Shown here piece by piece: positions 22,641 to 30,080 of a stretch of DNA of 64,000 bases. Position 1 is the stretch's first letter. The number at the start of each line of letters is the position of its first letter. The translations under genes were made by a program, and so were the position numbers. The notes below the pieces were generated by a model. The model was given only the letters and a program-made list of their open reading frames with translations, was not told the DNA's origin and ran no database searches. Source of the stretch: DATBLE01 sp963837265 (GTDB lineage: Bacteria > Actinomycetota > Thermoleophilia > Gaiellales > Gaiellaceae); the NCBI GenBank assembly GCA_963837265.1, contig CAWIMQ010000001.1, positions 806,001 through 870,000 of the forward strand. Reading direction: 5' to 3'.

Positions 22641-23654
22641 TCAGCGGTAGGAGAGCTCGACGAAGCAGGTGCCGGTCCGGCTGCCGGTCGCGGACGAGAC
22701 ACCTTCCCAGAAGGTGGGGACGATCGTGTTGCGGACGAGCTGGTCGCGCGCGAGCGAGCGCAGACTCTCGGTGAGCCCCAGCTCGGGAACGTGGAGCTGC
22801 CAGTCGAGCGCCCAGCGGTGCCCGGCGGCGTCGAGCGCCCGGCGGCCCGGCCGCGCCTGAAAGGAGGTGAGCTCGAGCGTTCGCCCGTGCCTCGGCACGT
22901 AGGTGCCCGTCCTGAACTGCTGCAGCGGTCGGCCGGTCACGGGATCCCGGAACTGGTAGAGCATCAGCTCGGAGCGGTCGGCAAAGCGGCAGGCGAACCA
23001 GTCCCAGTCGAAGGCGCGCCGGTAGTCGCGGTAGTCGCCCCACTGATGGTCGAGCCAGCTCTCGCCGGAGAGCGCCCTGCTCCTGCCGCCGGCCCGGAGC
23101 GTCCCGGTGGCACTCATGCGCGTGGCCGAGTAGTAGTGGGCCGTCCCTGCCGCCGACTGGCGGATCAGGCCGGTTCCCCCGCCGTGGAGGGCGTACGCCT
23201 TCTCCGGACGCTGGCGCAGCGACAACGCGAAGCCGGGAGCGGAGACCGAGAGCAGCCACACGTTCGACCCCTGGTCGTAGCGAAGCCGGGCACCGGCCGT
23301 CCGGAGATCGAGCGACGACACGCCCACGCTCCCCGCCGCCAGACGCTCGCTGTGGCCGACCAGCGCGCCGGTCTTCAGGTTCCGAACCTGGGCGACCGGA
23401 ACGAGTGCCCCCCGGCTCGAGAACACGGTGAAGAACACGGAGTAGGGAGTGCCGGCCCCGTCGCGGACAAGCGCCGTTACATACCACCACTCGATCGAGG
23501 ATCGCGGATGCCCGAAGTGGTCGCGCGGAAGGCGAACCGGCTCGGGCTGCCGAGCCGCCGACGGTGCCGCCACCACCGGCGCCACCGCCAGGGCCACGAC
23601 CACCGCCACCGCAGTCGCCGTCACAAACGCGGGGCGACGACCCACCACCGCCAC
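22641..23654 (-). CDS. exported CrtC/AttH-like lipocalin domain protein
   Basis: 337 residues from GTG 23654; a TTG overlapping the upstream stop codon is the alternative. An N-terminal signal segment (FVTATAVAVVVALAVAPVVA) precedes a domain of the carotenoid 1,2-hydratase/AttH family: HFGHPRSSIEWWYVTAL at the start, SGESWLDHQWGDY in the middle and LMLYQFRD. These beta-barrel proteins hydrate carotenoids (CrtC) or have unknown lipid substrates (AttH); no carotenoid genes are nearby, so the function is open. It probably acts outside the membrane. It follows the gene at 23669 by 14 bp and is likely co-transcribed. Confidence 0.82.
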   Translation of the reverse strand: MAVVGRRPAFVTATAVAVVVALAVAPVVAAPSAARQPEPVRLPRDHFGHPRSSIEWWYVTALVRDGAGTPYSVFFTVFSSRGALVPVAQVRNLKTGALVGHSERLAAGSVGVSSLDLRTAGARLRYDQGSNVWLLSVSAPGFALSLRQRPEKAYALHGGGTGLIRQSAAGTAHYYSATRMSATGTLRAGGRSRALSGESWLDHQWGDYRDYRRAFDWDWFACRFADRSELMLYQFRDPVTGRPLQQFRTGTYVPRHGRTLELTSFQARPGRRALDAAGHRWALDWQLHVPELGLTESLRSLARDQLVRNTIVPTFWEGVSSATGSRTGTCFVELSYR

Positions 23655-23668
23655 CGACGCGGGCGGCG

Positions 23669-24124
23669 TCAAGCGCTCGGAGACGGCGAGGCCGGGCTCA
23701 GGCACGACTTCGTCCGGTACATCGCGAACCGCTTCGGCGAGAGGATCCATCGCCACCGGCCGTCCACCGGCACCGCGTGCACGGTCATCGGGACGATCAC
23801 GGACTGGTCGAGCGACGGCTCGGACAGCTTCAGCCGAAACGTGACCCTCTTGCTCAGGACGGTCCCGCTGTCTCCGGGAACGGTGATCCGCTCGTCGGCC
23901 TGGCGTACGAGCCGGATCGAGTCGAGATGGCCGGGGATCGGGCTCAGCGCCTCGCACTGGACGTATGCGTCCCGGGTCGCGACCCGCTGCTCCGCGGGGT
24001 GCAGGCGCGGCCACACCCCCGCGTAGTCGTTCGCCGCGATGCGCGTGACGATTCCGCGCAGGAAGACGACCGGGTCGTCCTTGGGCCGGGCGGACTGCGA
24101 GCCTCCGCGGGCGACCAGCCACAC
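23669..24124 (-). CDS. hypothetical membrane-anchored or secreted protein
   Basis: 151 residues from GTG 24124. The body (VFLRGIVTRIAANDYAGVW, LHPAEQRVATRDAYVQCEAL, FRLKLSEPSLDQSVIVPMTV, VDGRWRWILSP) resembles small extracytoplasmic NTF2-like or lumazine-binding-like domains of unknown function. Upstream in the same frame lies an ideal membrane anchor (RRWALFAGAVAIAVAAGVGV) for about 22 codons back to a TAG stop, but that stretch has no ATG, GTG or TTG. Either a rare start codon is used, or a base is wrong, or the anchor is a relic. It is divergent from the discoidin-like gene. Confidence 0.65.
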   Translation of the reverse strand: MWLVARGGSQSARPKDDPVVFLRGIVTRIAANDYAGVWPRLHPAEQRVATRDAYVQCEALSPIPGHLDSIRLVRQADERITVPGDSGTVLSKRVTFRLKLSEPSLDQSVIVPMTVHAVPVDGRWRWILSPKRFAMYRTKSCLSPASPSPSA

Positions 24125-24242
24125 CCCGACGCCGGCCGCGACCGCAATCGCGACCGCGCCCGCGAAGAGAGCCCACCGTCGTCTCGAGAGGAGATCCGTC
24201 GTCGAATCCTACTCCGGGGAGGGGATCAGCCACACTTGACGC

Positions 24243-24836
24243 ATGACCCGTCTGGTCGCCGGAGGTGCGCTCGCCGTGTTCATCGGCGCCATGGTCGCGA
24301 TCGCGATCGCCAGCTCGACGGGCGGAGGCGGAGGGGAGACGACGACGGAGGCAGCGGCGACCACGCGCGCCCCGTCGACACCCGCGACGACGGCGGCCGC
24401 GCCGCCGAAGCCCGTGCCCGTGCCCGTGAAGCTGACCGCGGCGGGAACCTACGACCCCGAGGGGGACCAGCACGAGAACGACGGGCTCGCCCCGCTCGCG
24501 GTCGACGGCGACCCGACCACCTTCTGGAAGACGGAGCACTACACGCACCTGTTCTTCAAGAAGGGAGTCGGCCTGGTGCTCGACGCCGGCCGGCGCCGCC
24601 CGCTTGCCCGCGTGGTGGTCGGCACGGACGGAGGCGGCTCGAGCGCGCAGATCGAGCTCGGCGACGATCCGGCCGGCCCGTTTCGCGCGGTCTCGCCCGT
24701 CAAGCCGCTGACCGGCACAACGGCGTTCGCGCTCCGGAAGGGAGCCGCCGGACGGTACGTCGTCGTCTGGATCACGGCACTGCCGCAGGCGGTCGGCGAG
24801 GCCCATGTCACCGAGGTACGCGCGTTCGCCGGCTAG
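24243..24836 (+). CDS. membrane-anchored discoidin-like domain protein
   Basis: 197 residues: one N-terminal membrane segment (LVAGGALAVFIGAMVAIAIA), a Thr/Pro-rich linker (residues 30-62) and a C-terminal domain of about 130 residues with the pattern of F5/8-type (discoidin-like) beta domains: LAVDGDPTTFWKTEHY, VGLVLDAGRRRPLARVVV and GRYVVVWITALP. Domains of this type sit at the end of actinobacterial MviN and kinase proteins and are thought to bind carbohydrate. Its stop overlaps that of the convergent holB gene. Confidence 0.72.
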   Translation: MTRLVAGGALAVFIGAMVAIAIASSTGGGGGETTTEAAATTRAPSTPATTAAAPPKPVPVPVKLTAAGTYDPEGDQHENDGLAPLAVDGDPTTFWKTEHYTHLFFKKGVGLVLDAGRRRPLARVVVGTDGGGSSAQIELGDDPAGPFRAVSPVKPLTGTTAFALRKGAAGRYVVVWITALPQAVGEAHVTEVRAFAG

Positions 24837-25984
24837 GACGAAGCGACGGCGAGCTCGCGCCGGACGCGCACGAACATCGACTCCAGCGCGAGCGGGGGCG
24901 AGACGTTGAACTCCTCGAACGTGCGCCAGGTCTCGCGCACCACCTCGGCCGCGCGCTCGGCGCCGATCATGCGCTCCGCGGTCGCGTCGGCCGCGAGCTC
25001 GGCCAGCCGGTCGTAGTGGACGACCGCCCGCTCCGCGCCGGCTGCGACGACGACCAGATCTCGGTACCAGGCCGCGAGCTCCTCGAGTGTCAGCAGCACC
25101 TCCTCGCGCTCCGCACCGCGCTCCGCCCGCTTCACGTGCTGCTCCGCCTGGCGCGCCGGAAGCTCGCGGTCGGCCAGCCCTGCCTCGGCAGCCGCGCGCG
25201 CCTCGGCCGCCCGCTCGGCGGCGAGCGCGAGCACGGCCTGGGCGCCGGCCGCCGGGTCGAAGGCCGGGTCGGCGTAGGCGTCCCGGGCAACGGCGAGGAG
25301 CGTGGCCCGCCTGCGCGCGGCGTCGGCGTCGAGGAGGCGGCCGACGCGATCGAGCCTCCCGCCGGCGACGCGGGCGACCGCCGTCGCCTGCTCGGACGAG
25401 AGCGACGGCGCCAGCCGGTCGACCTCGGCGCGCACCGCCCGCTCCGAGAGCCGGTGGAAGGGCACGAGCTGGCAGCGCGACCGGATCGTCTCCGGGATCG
25501 GGCCGAGCTCGTCGGCGGACAGGACGACGGTCGCGTACGGAGGCGGCTCCTCGAGGTCCTTGAGGAGAGCATCGGCCGCCTCCGCGTTCAGCAGGTGCGC
25601 GCCGAAGATCAGGTAGACGCGCCGGTCGGCCTCGAACGGCCGCATGTGCAGGTCGTGGCGGAGGTCGCGGACGTCGTCGATCCGGATCTGGTCTCCGTGC
25701 GGCTCGAGCACGTAGAGGTCGGGGTGCGCGCGCCGCGAGACGCGCTCGGCGTCGCCGAGCAGCTCGCCCGCGAACGCGAGCGCCGCGACGCGCTTGCCGA
25801 CCCCGGCCGGCCCGCGGAAGAGGTAGGCGTGGGCCGGTTCGCCGGAGAGCGCACCGGCGAGGAGCCGCTTGGCCTCCGCCTGCTCGATCAGGCGGTCGAA
25901 GCCGGCGCCTTCGGCGTCACGGCGTCGCCTCGCACCAATGCCGGCAGCTCCGCTGCCCCCCTTCTGCTCGGCTCGGCCTCTCAC
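24833..25984 (-). CDS. holB: DNA polymerase III delta' subunit
   Basis: 383 residues. The AAA+ fold is clear: GPAGVGKRVAALAFAGELLG (Walker A), RRAHPDLYVLEP, IRIDDVRDLRHDLHMRP, VYLIFGAHLLNAEAADALLK, LEEPPPYATVVLSA and IRSRCQLVPFH. Delta' is part of the clamp loader that places the sliding clamp on DNA. As usual in this lineage it follows tmk; its GTG start overlaps the tmk stop (GTGA). The first ~25 residues are basic and may not be conserved, so a later start is possible. Confidence 0.9.
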   Translation of the reverse strand: MRGRAEQKGGSGAAGIGARRRRDAEGAGFDRLIEQAEAKRLLAGALSGEPAHAYLFRGPAGVGKRVAALAFAGELLGDAERVSRRAHPDLYVLEPHGDQIRIDDVRDLRHDLHMRPFEADRRVYLIFGAHLLNAEAADALLKDLEEPPPYATVVLSADELGPIPETIRSRCQLVPFHRLSERAVRAEVDRLAPSLSSEQATAVARVAGGRLDRVGRLLDADAARRRATLLAVARDAYADPAFDPAAGAQAVLALAAERAAEARAAAEAGLADRELPARQAEQHVKRAERGAEREEVLLTLEELAAWYRDLVVVAAGAERAVVHYDRLAELAADATAERMIGAERAAEVVRETWRTFEEFNVSPPLALESMFVRVRRELAVASS

Positions 25985-26577
25985 ACGAGTCCCTCCACGC
26001 GGCTCTGCACGATCGCCGCGATCCGGTCCGCAGGCAGCGCCCCGTCGAGCAGCTCGACCCGATCCGGAAAGCGGTTCGCCAGCTCCGCGTAGGCGGCTCC
26101 CACCCGGGCCTGGAAGTCGTCCCCCTCGCGCTCGATCCGGTCGGGGTCGCCCTGCCTGCGCGACGCCGCCGCCGCGGCGTCAAGCGCGAGGACGAACGTC
26201 CGGTCGGGGAGCAGGCCCTCGAGGACGGTCAGGTTCAGCCGCAGCACGGGCTCGACTCCGAGGCCGCGGGCGATCCCCTGGTAGGCGAGGGACGAGTCGA
26301 CGAAGCGGTCGCACACGACGTCCGCGCCCCGCGCGAGGGCAGGCCCGATCACCTCCGCCGCATGCTCGGCCCGCGACGCGGCGAAGAGTGCGGCCTCCGC
26401 CCAGGCAGCCATCTCCGGCCCTTCGAGCAGGAGCCGGCGCACCTGCTCGCCGAGCTCGGTCCCGCCCGGCTCGCGCGTGGCGACCACCTCGCGGCCGAGC
26501 CCGCGCAGGTGCTCCTCGAGAAGCAGCGCCTGCGTGGACTTCCCCGAGCCGTCGATCCCTTCGAAGCTGACGAACAC
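25981..26577 (-). CDS. tmk: thymidylate kinase
   Basis: 198 residues from GTG 26577, which matches the usual start FVSFEGIDGSGKSTQ with the P-loop at residues 7-14. Further motifs: ATREPGGTELGEQVR, VVCDRFVDSSLAYQG (DRF/Y motif) and a lid region with DRIEREGDDFQ. It phosphorylates dTMP to dTDP with ATP in the cytoplasm. It forms an operon with holB, and is divergent from the LytR_C gene. Confidence 0.95.
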   Translation of the reverse strand: MFVSFEGIDGSGKSTQALLLEEHLRGLGREVVATREPGGTELGEQVRRLLLEGPEMAAWAEAALFAASRAEHAAEVIGPALARGADVVCDRFVDSSLAYQGIARGLGVEPVLRLNLTVLEGLLPDRTFVLALDAAAAASRRQGDPDRIEREGDDFQARVGAAYAELANRFPDRVELLDGALPADRIAAIVQSRVEGLV

Positions 26578-26652
26578 GTCTGGATTAGAACAGTTGCGGC
26601 TCGTCGCCACCTGCCGGCAGGAGCCGGGGACGAGGGGGCGAATCAGGCGTCC

Positions 26653-27210
26653 GTGGACGCTCCGGCCCGGACCGCAGAGCCCGCTTCGCCGTGGCGCACC
26701 GCCACCCTGATCGCAATCGCGATCGCCGGGGTCGAGCTCGTCCTGCTCGTCGTCGCCGGGATGATGCTGCTCGGCCGCTCGCTCGCCCCTCGCGCCGGCG
26801 CCGCCACCCCGGCGCACGCGGCGCATGCGTCACCGACGCCGACGAGATCGAAGTCGAAGCCCGGGCCGAAGGCGACCGCCGCCCGCCGCCCCCAGGCCAC
26901 GGCCGCCCACGCCCTCCCGCGAACACGCACGCACGTCGTCGTCTGGAACGGAAACGGGATCCAGGGCGCCGCCGCTCAGGCGGCGGCTCTCGTCCGGTCG
27001 CGCGGCTACCGGGTGGACGCCGTCGCCAATGCCCCGCGCAGCGGGTACGCCGCCTGGCGGGTGATGTACCGGCCCGGCTTCGCAGCCGAGGCGCAGCGCT
27101 TCGGGAAGGACATGGGCCTGGGCGGGCTCCAGGTCGGCCCCCTCGACGGGCTGAGGCCCTCGAAGCTGCACGGCGCCGAGCTCGTCCTCATCCTCGGCCG
27201 GCAGCGGTAG
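26653..27210 (+). CDS. membrane-anchored LytR C-terminal domain protein
   Basis: 185 residues from GTG 26653. One membrane helix (LIAIAIAGVELVLLVVAGMM) is followed by a Pro/Lys/Thr-rich linker and a LytR_C domain of about 85 residues: HVVVWNGNGIQGAAAQAAAL, VRSRGYRVDAVANAP, RPGFAAEAQRFGKDMGL and LHGAELVLILG. LytR_C domains occur in cell-wall proteins and lack catalytic residues. It should face the outside of the cell. Confidence 0.82.
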   Translation: MDAPARTAEPASPWRTATLIAIAIAGVELVLLVVAGMMLLGRSLAPRAGAATPAHAAHASPTPTRSKSKPGPKATAARRPQATAAHALPRTRTHVVVWNGNGIQGAAAQAAALVRSRGYRVDAVANAPRSGYAAWRVMYRPGFAAEAQRFGKDMGLGGLQVGPLDGLRPSKLHGAELVLILGRQR

Positions 27211-27218
27211 CGCTGGCC

Positions 27219-29123
27219 CTAGCGGCCCTCGACCTTCGCCCGCGCCTGGTCGAGCAGGCCGTCCGGCCGACCCGCGGGGCCGTACGGATCGAGGCCGTAG
27301 GCGCGGTCGAGGTCGTGCAGGGCGGCACGGTACCGCCCGGTGAAGAGCTCGAAGGAGCCGAGCGCATACCAGGTGCTCGAGTTCTCGGGCTCGAGCCTGA
27401 CCGCGCGCCGGTAGTAGCCGAGGGCAGCCTCCTCGTCGGGGCGGGCGGCCTCTGCGTCCCCGAGCGCGAGGAGCGGATCGACCGAGAACGGATCGAGCCA
27501 GCGGGCCGAGCGGCCGTCCGACACCGCCCGGCGGACGTTGCCGGCGGCGATCGCGTTGTACGCGTCGTCCACGAGGCGCCCGGAGGCGTACGGCGCGGTC
27601 AGCGAGTACAGGGCGCCGGCCGCGGCGAGCACCGCGGCGGCCGCCCAGTGCGCGCGCACCCGGCGCGCCTCGTCCGGCCCGCCGAGCCCGGCCAGAACGC
27701 CGAGCACGAAGAACGCCGGCGCCGAGACGGCGACGAAGTCCCAGTGGATGTCGACCAGGGAGTGCAGCACGAACGCACCGGCCCCGATCGCCGTTGCGGC
27801 GGCCGCCGCCCGCTCGGGTGCCTCGAGCTTCCGGAGCGCGGAGCCGGCCGCGGCCACGGCCGCTCCGATCAGGCCGAGCAGGAGGAGGAACCCGACGATC
27901 CCGGTCTCGGCCAGGAATCGCAGCGGGAGGTCGTGTGGCTCGACGGTGACGATCGAGCCCACCCTGATCGGGCGGCGCGCGATCTCGAACGTGGCTGCCC
28001 CCTTGCCGTCGGCAGGTGCCTGCGCGAACAGGTGCCAGGCTTCCTTCCACCACGTCCAGCGGTTGCTCGAGCTCAGGTCGGCGAGGCGGTTCGGCGTCTG
28101 CGTCACCTGCGGCCCGGCGCCGCGGAACTCGTCCAGCACCTTTCCGCCGCTGTGGACGAGGACGGCCGCGACGGCGGCCGCCGCGACGACCGCGACGGCC
28201 GCACCCAGCAGCCGCGTCAGCCGCGCGCGCCGCTCGGTCGAGACCTCCACTCTCGAGCCCAGGTACGCGAGCGAGACGACCACCGCGGCGCCGAGGCTCG
28301 CGAAGACGCCGAACCACGCGCCGTCGCCGACGCGGTCGGCGTAGGGCTGGAGGTCGTCGGTGAGCGCAGGCCGCGAGAACGCCCAGAGGCCGACGAGCGC
28401 GGCCACCGGCGTGACGAGGACGAGGGTCGCGAGGCTCTCCAGCCGGTCCCGCTCGAGCGCGACCCAGGCGGCCGCGGCGAGGACGGCGACCGCGATCCCG
28501 GCGCGCGAGTAGGTCAGCACGACCGACAGCTCGGCGAGGAAGACCAGCACCGCGCCGAGGGCACGGGCAGCCGGGTGGTGCCGTCTCGCCGAGGACGCCC
28601 AGAGGCCGAGCGGCATGGCCGTCGCCGCCACGAGCGCGAGCGAGTTCCAGTAGCCGACCGGGTTGCGAAGCCTCGCGACGCGCGCGCCGTCGGAGAAGAG
28701 CGCCGGGATCACCTTTCCGAGGAGTGCCCAGGCGAGCACCAGCCCGACGAGGGCCGCGAGCCCCGTGGCCACGGTCCGCGCCGGCCGGGACACACGCGAG
28801 GCGAGCAGCCCGAGGACGGCGAAGGCCGCGTAGACCAGCAGGCGGTCGAACGCGGCCCAGGACCGCTCGGGGGCGATCGACCACCACGTGCTGAGGCCCA
28901 CCCAGGCGGCAAGGCCGGCGAGCAGGACGAAGGAGCCTCCCCCGGCTCCGCGCGGCAGCGGCACGGGGCCGACGGACGCGAGGACGACAGCGGCCAGAAC
29001 CGCGAGCGAGCCGATCCAGAACAGCCGTCCCTCCGAGGTGCTCTCGCCGAAGAAGAGAGCCGTGAAGAGCAGGGCGCCCGAGGCAAAGAGTGTCGCCGGC
29101 TCGGCGAGCTTGGCGCCCCGCAT
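27219..29123 (-). CDS. O-antigen ligase/polymerase (Wzy/WaaL-like) with C-terminal TPR
   Basis: 634 residues. About 12 membrane segments fill residues 1-490, with the Wzy_C/WaaL-type loop (LSSSNRWTWWKEAWHLFAQAP ... IVTVEPHDLPLRFLAETG) that in this family carries the conserved His near HDLPL. The end (about 500-634) is soluble with TPR-like helices (AALGYYRRAVRLEPENSSTW, LGSFELFTGRYRAALHDLDR). Family members polymerise or transfer glycans or modify pilins at the outer membrane face; the substrate here is unknown. It lies tail-to-tail with the LytR_C gene. Confidence 0.85.
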   Translation of the reverse strand: MRGAKLAEPATLFASGALLFTALFFGESTSEGRLFWIGSLAVLAAVVLASVGPVPLPRGAGGGSFVLLAGLAAWVGLSTWWSIAPERSWAAFDRLLVYAAFAVLGLLASRVSRPARTVATGLAALVGLVLAWALLGKVIPALFSDGARVARLRNPVGYWNSLALVAATAMPLGLWASSARRHHPAARALGAVLVFLAELSVVLTYSRAGIAVAVLAAAAWVALERDRLESLATLVLVTPVAALVGLWAFSRPALTDDLQPYADRVGDGAWFGVFASLGAAVVVSLAYLGSRVEVSTERRARLTRLLGAAVAVVAAAAVAAVLVHSGGKVLDEFRGAGPQVTQTPNRLADLSSSNRWTWWKEAWHLFAQAPADGKGAATFEIARRPIRVGSIVTVEPHDLPLRFLAETGIVGFLLLLGLIGAAVAAAGSALRKLEAPERAAAAATAIGAGAFVLHSLVDIHWDFVAVSAPAFFVLGVLAGLGGPDEARRVRAHWAAAAVLAAAGALYSLTAPYASGRLVDDAYNAIAAGNVRRAVSDGRSARWLDPFSVDPLLALGDAEAARPDEEAALGYYRRAVRLEPENSSTWYALGSFELFTGRYRAALHDLDRAYGLDPYGPAGRPDGLLDQARAKVEGR

Positions 29124-29314
29124 CGCCGCCCGACGCTACCAGAGGATCCCTGCAATCAGGCCTTTACAGACCCTTAACGCGAGCCTCATCGGCCTCTCAC
29201 GACAGGGCCGGAGACTAGAGTTTCATGTGTCGCCTCAGGGGGGCATAGCGTAGAGTGCACGGAATCGGAACCATCTCTGACCGGCGCCCGTCGGGGCTCG
29301 GTGCTCGGCTCCAC

Positions 29315-29980
29315 GTGGCTCGATCCATCCGACACATCCTCCTGGCTCTTCTCGTCGTCGTGGTCGTCGCGGTCTCGGCCGGCGTCGCGCCGGCCGGCGC
29401 GAAGGCGAAGACGCCCTGCTGGAAGACGCTGATCAACGACTGGTACGACGGCCGGATCGACGGCACGTACGCGATCCACTGCTATCGCGACGCGCTGAAG
29501 CACCTGCCCACCGACGTCGAGACGTACTCGAGCGCGCGCGACGACATCAAGCAGGCGCTCCAGAAGCGAATCACCCAGCGCCACAGCGGTGGGACGACGA
29601 CGACCGGCGGTAGCTCGGCGGGCGGCGGATCCGCCGGCGGCGGCTCGGCGGGCGGCGGCTCGGCGGGCGGCGGCTCGGCGGGCGGCGGCTCGGCCGGCGG
29701 CGGCTCCAAGGGCGGGGGGAGCGGCCCGTCCGGCCCGTCCGGCGGGCCGGGCGCGGGCGGCGGCAGCCCGGCCGGCGGCCCGATCGGCGACGCCCTGAAC
29801 CTCGGCCGGCCTGCGAAGGCCGACTCGCTCCCGATTCCGCTGCTCGTTCTCGGAGGGGTCGCGCTGCTCCTGATGGCGGCCGGCGGGGTGGGGTTCCTGA
29901 CCCGGCGCACGCGCCTGCGCAGGATGCAGCTGGCCGCCCTTCCCGGACGTCCCGGCGCCCACGGCCGTGAGCAGTCGTAA
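29315..29980 (+). CDS. secreted membrane-anchored protein with GGGSA repeats
   Basis: 221 residues from GTG 29315; a GTG at 29255 is an alternative. A signal peptide (IRHILLALLVVVVVAVSAGV) precedes a small domain with two cysteines (TPCWKTLINDWYDGRIDG, AIHCYRDALKHLPTDVETY). A flexible linker built of six perfect or near-perfect GGGSA units (29621-29710) then leads to a C-terminal membrane helix (IPLLVLGGVALLLMAAGGVG) and a basic tail. The design is a small exported domain held at the surface on a flexible stalk. The N-terminal domain recurs in actinobacterial exported proteins, but the function is unknown. Confidence 0.75.
   Translation: MARSIRHILLALLVVVVVAVSAGVAPAGAKAKTPCWKTLINDWYDGRIDGTYAIHCYRDALKHLPTDVETYSSARDDIKQALQKRITQRHSGGTTTTGGSSAGGGSAGGGSAGGGSAGGGSAGGGSAGGGSKGGGSGPSGPSGGPGAGGGSPAGGPIGDALNLGRPAKADSLPIPLLVLGGVALLLMAAGGVGFLTRRTRLRRMQLAALPGRPGAHGREQS
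29621..29710 (+). repeat. six 15-bp tandem repeats encoding GGGSA
   Basis: Unit GGCGGCGGCTCGGCG; four units are nearly identical and the first and last vary at a few bases. Such a repeat can change length by slippage in whole codons. Confidence 0.9.
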
Positions 29981-30080
29981 CACGTAAAATCCCTGCAAAT
30001 CGCTCCGTCCGGTGGACGCTCTACGCTGCCTGGTCCCTCTCCGGGGGGGAAGGCAAGCGCAGCTATTCTTGGGAGGAACA

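Noticed and set aside
26691..29177. An 800-codon + strand frame across the LytR_C and Wzy-like genes
   Set aside because: It lies opposite a well-supported multi-membrane-segment gene and consists of low-complexity charged residues; it is a shadow frame.
29981..30080. A cobalamin riboswitch or NrdR box upstream of nrdJ
   Set aside because: The 100 bp before the start contain neither a B12-box-like sequence nor the AT-rich paired NrdR motif.
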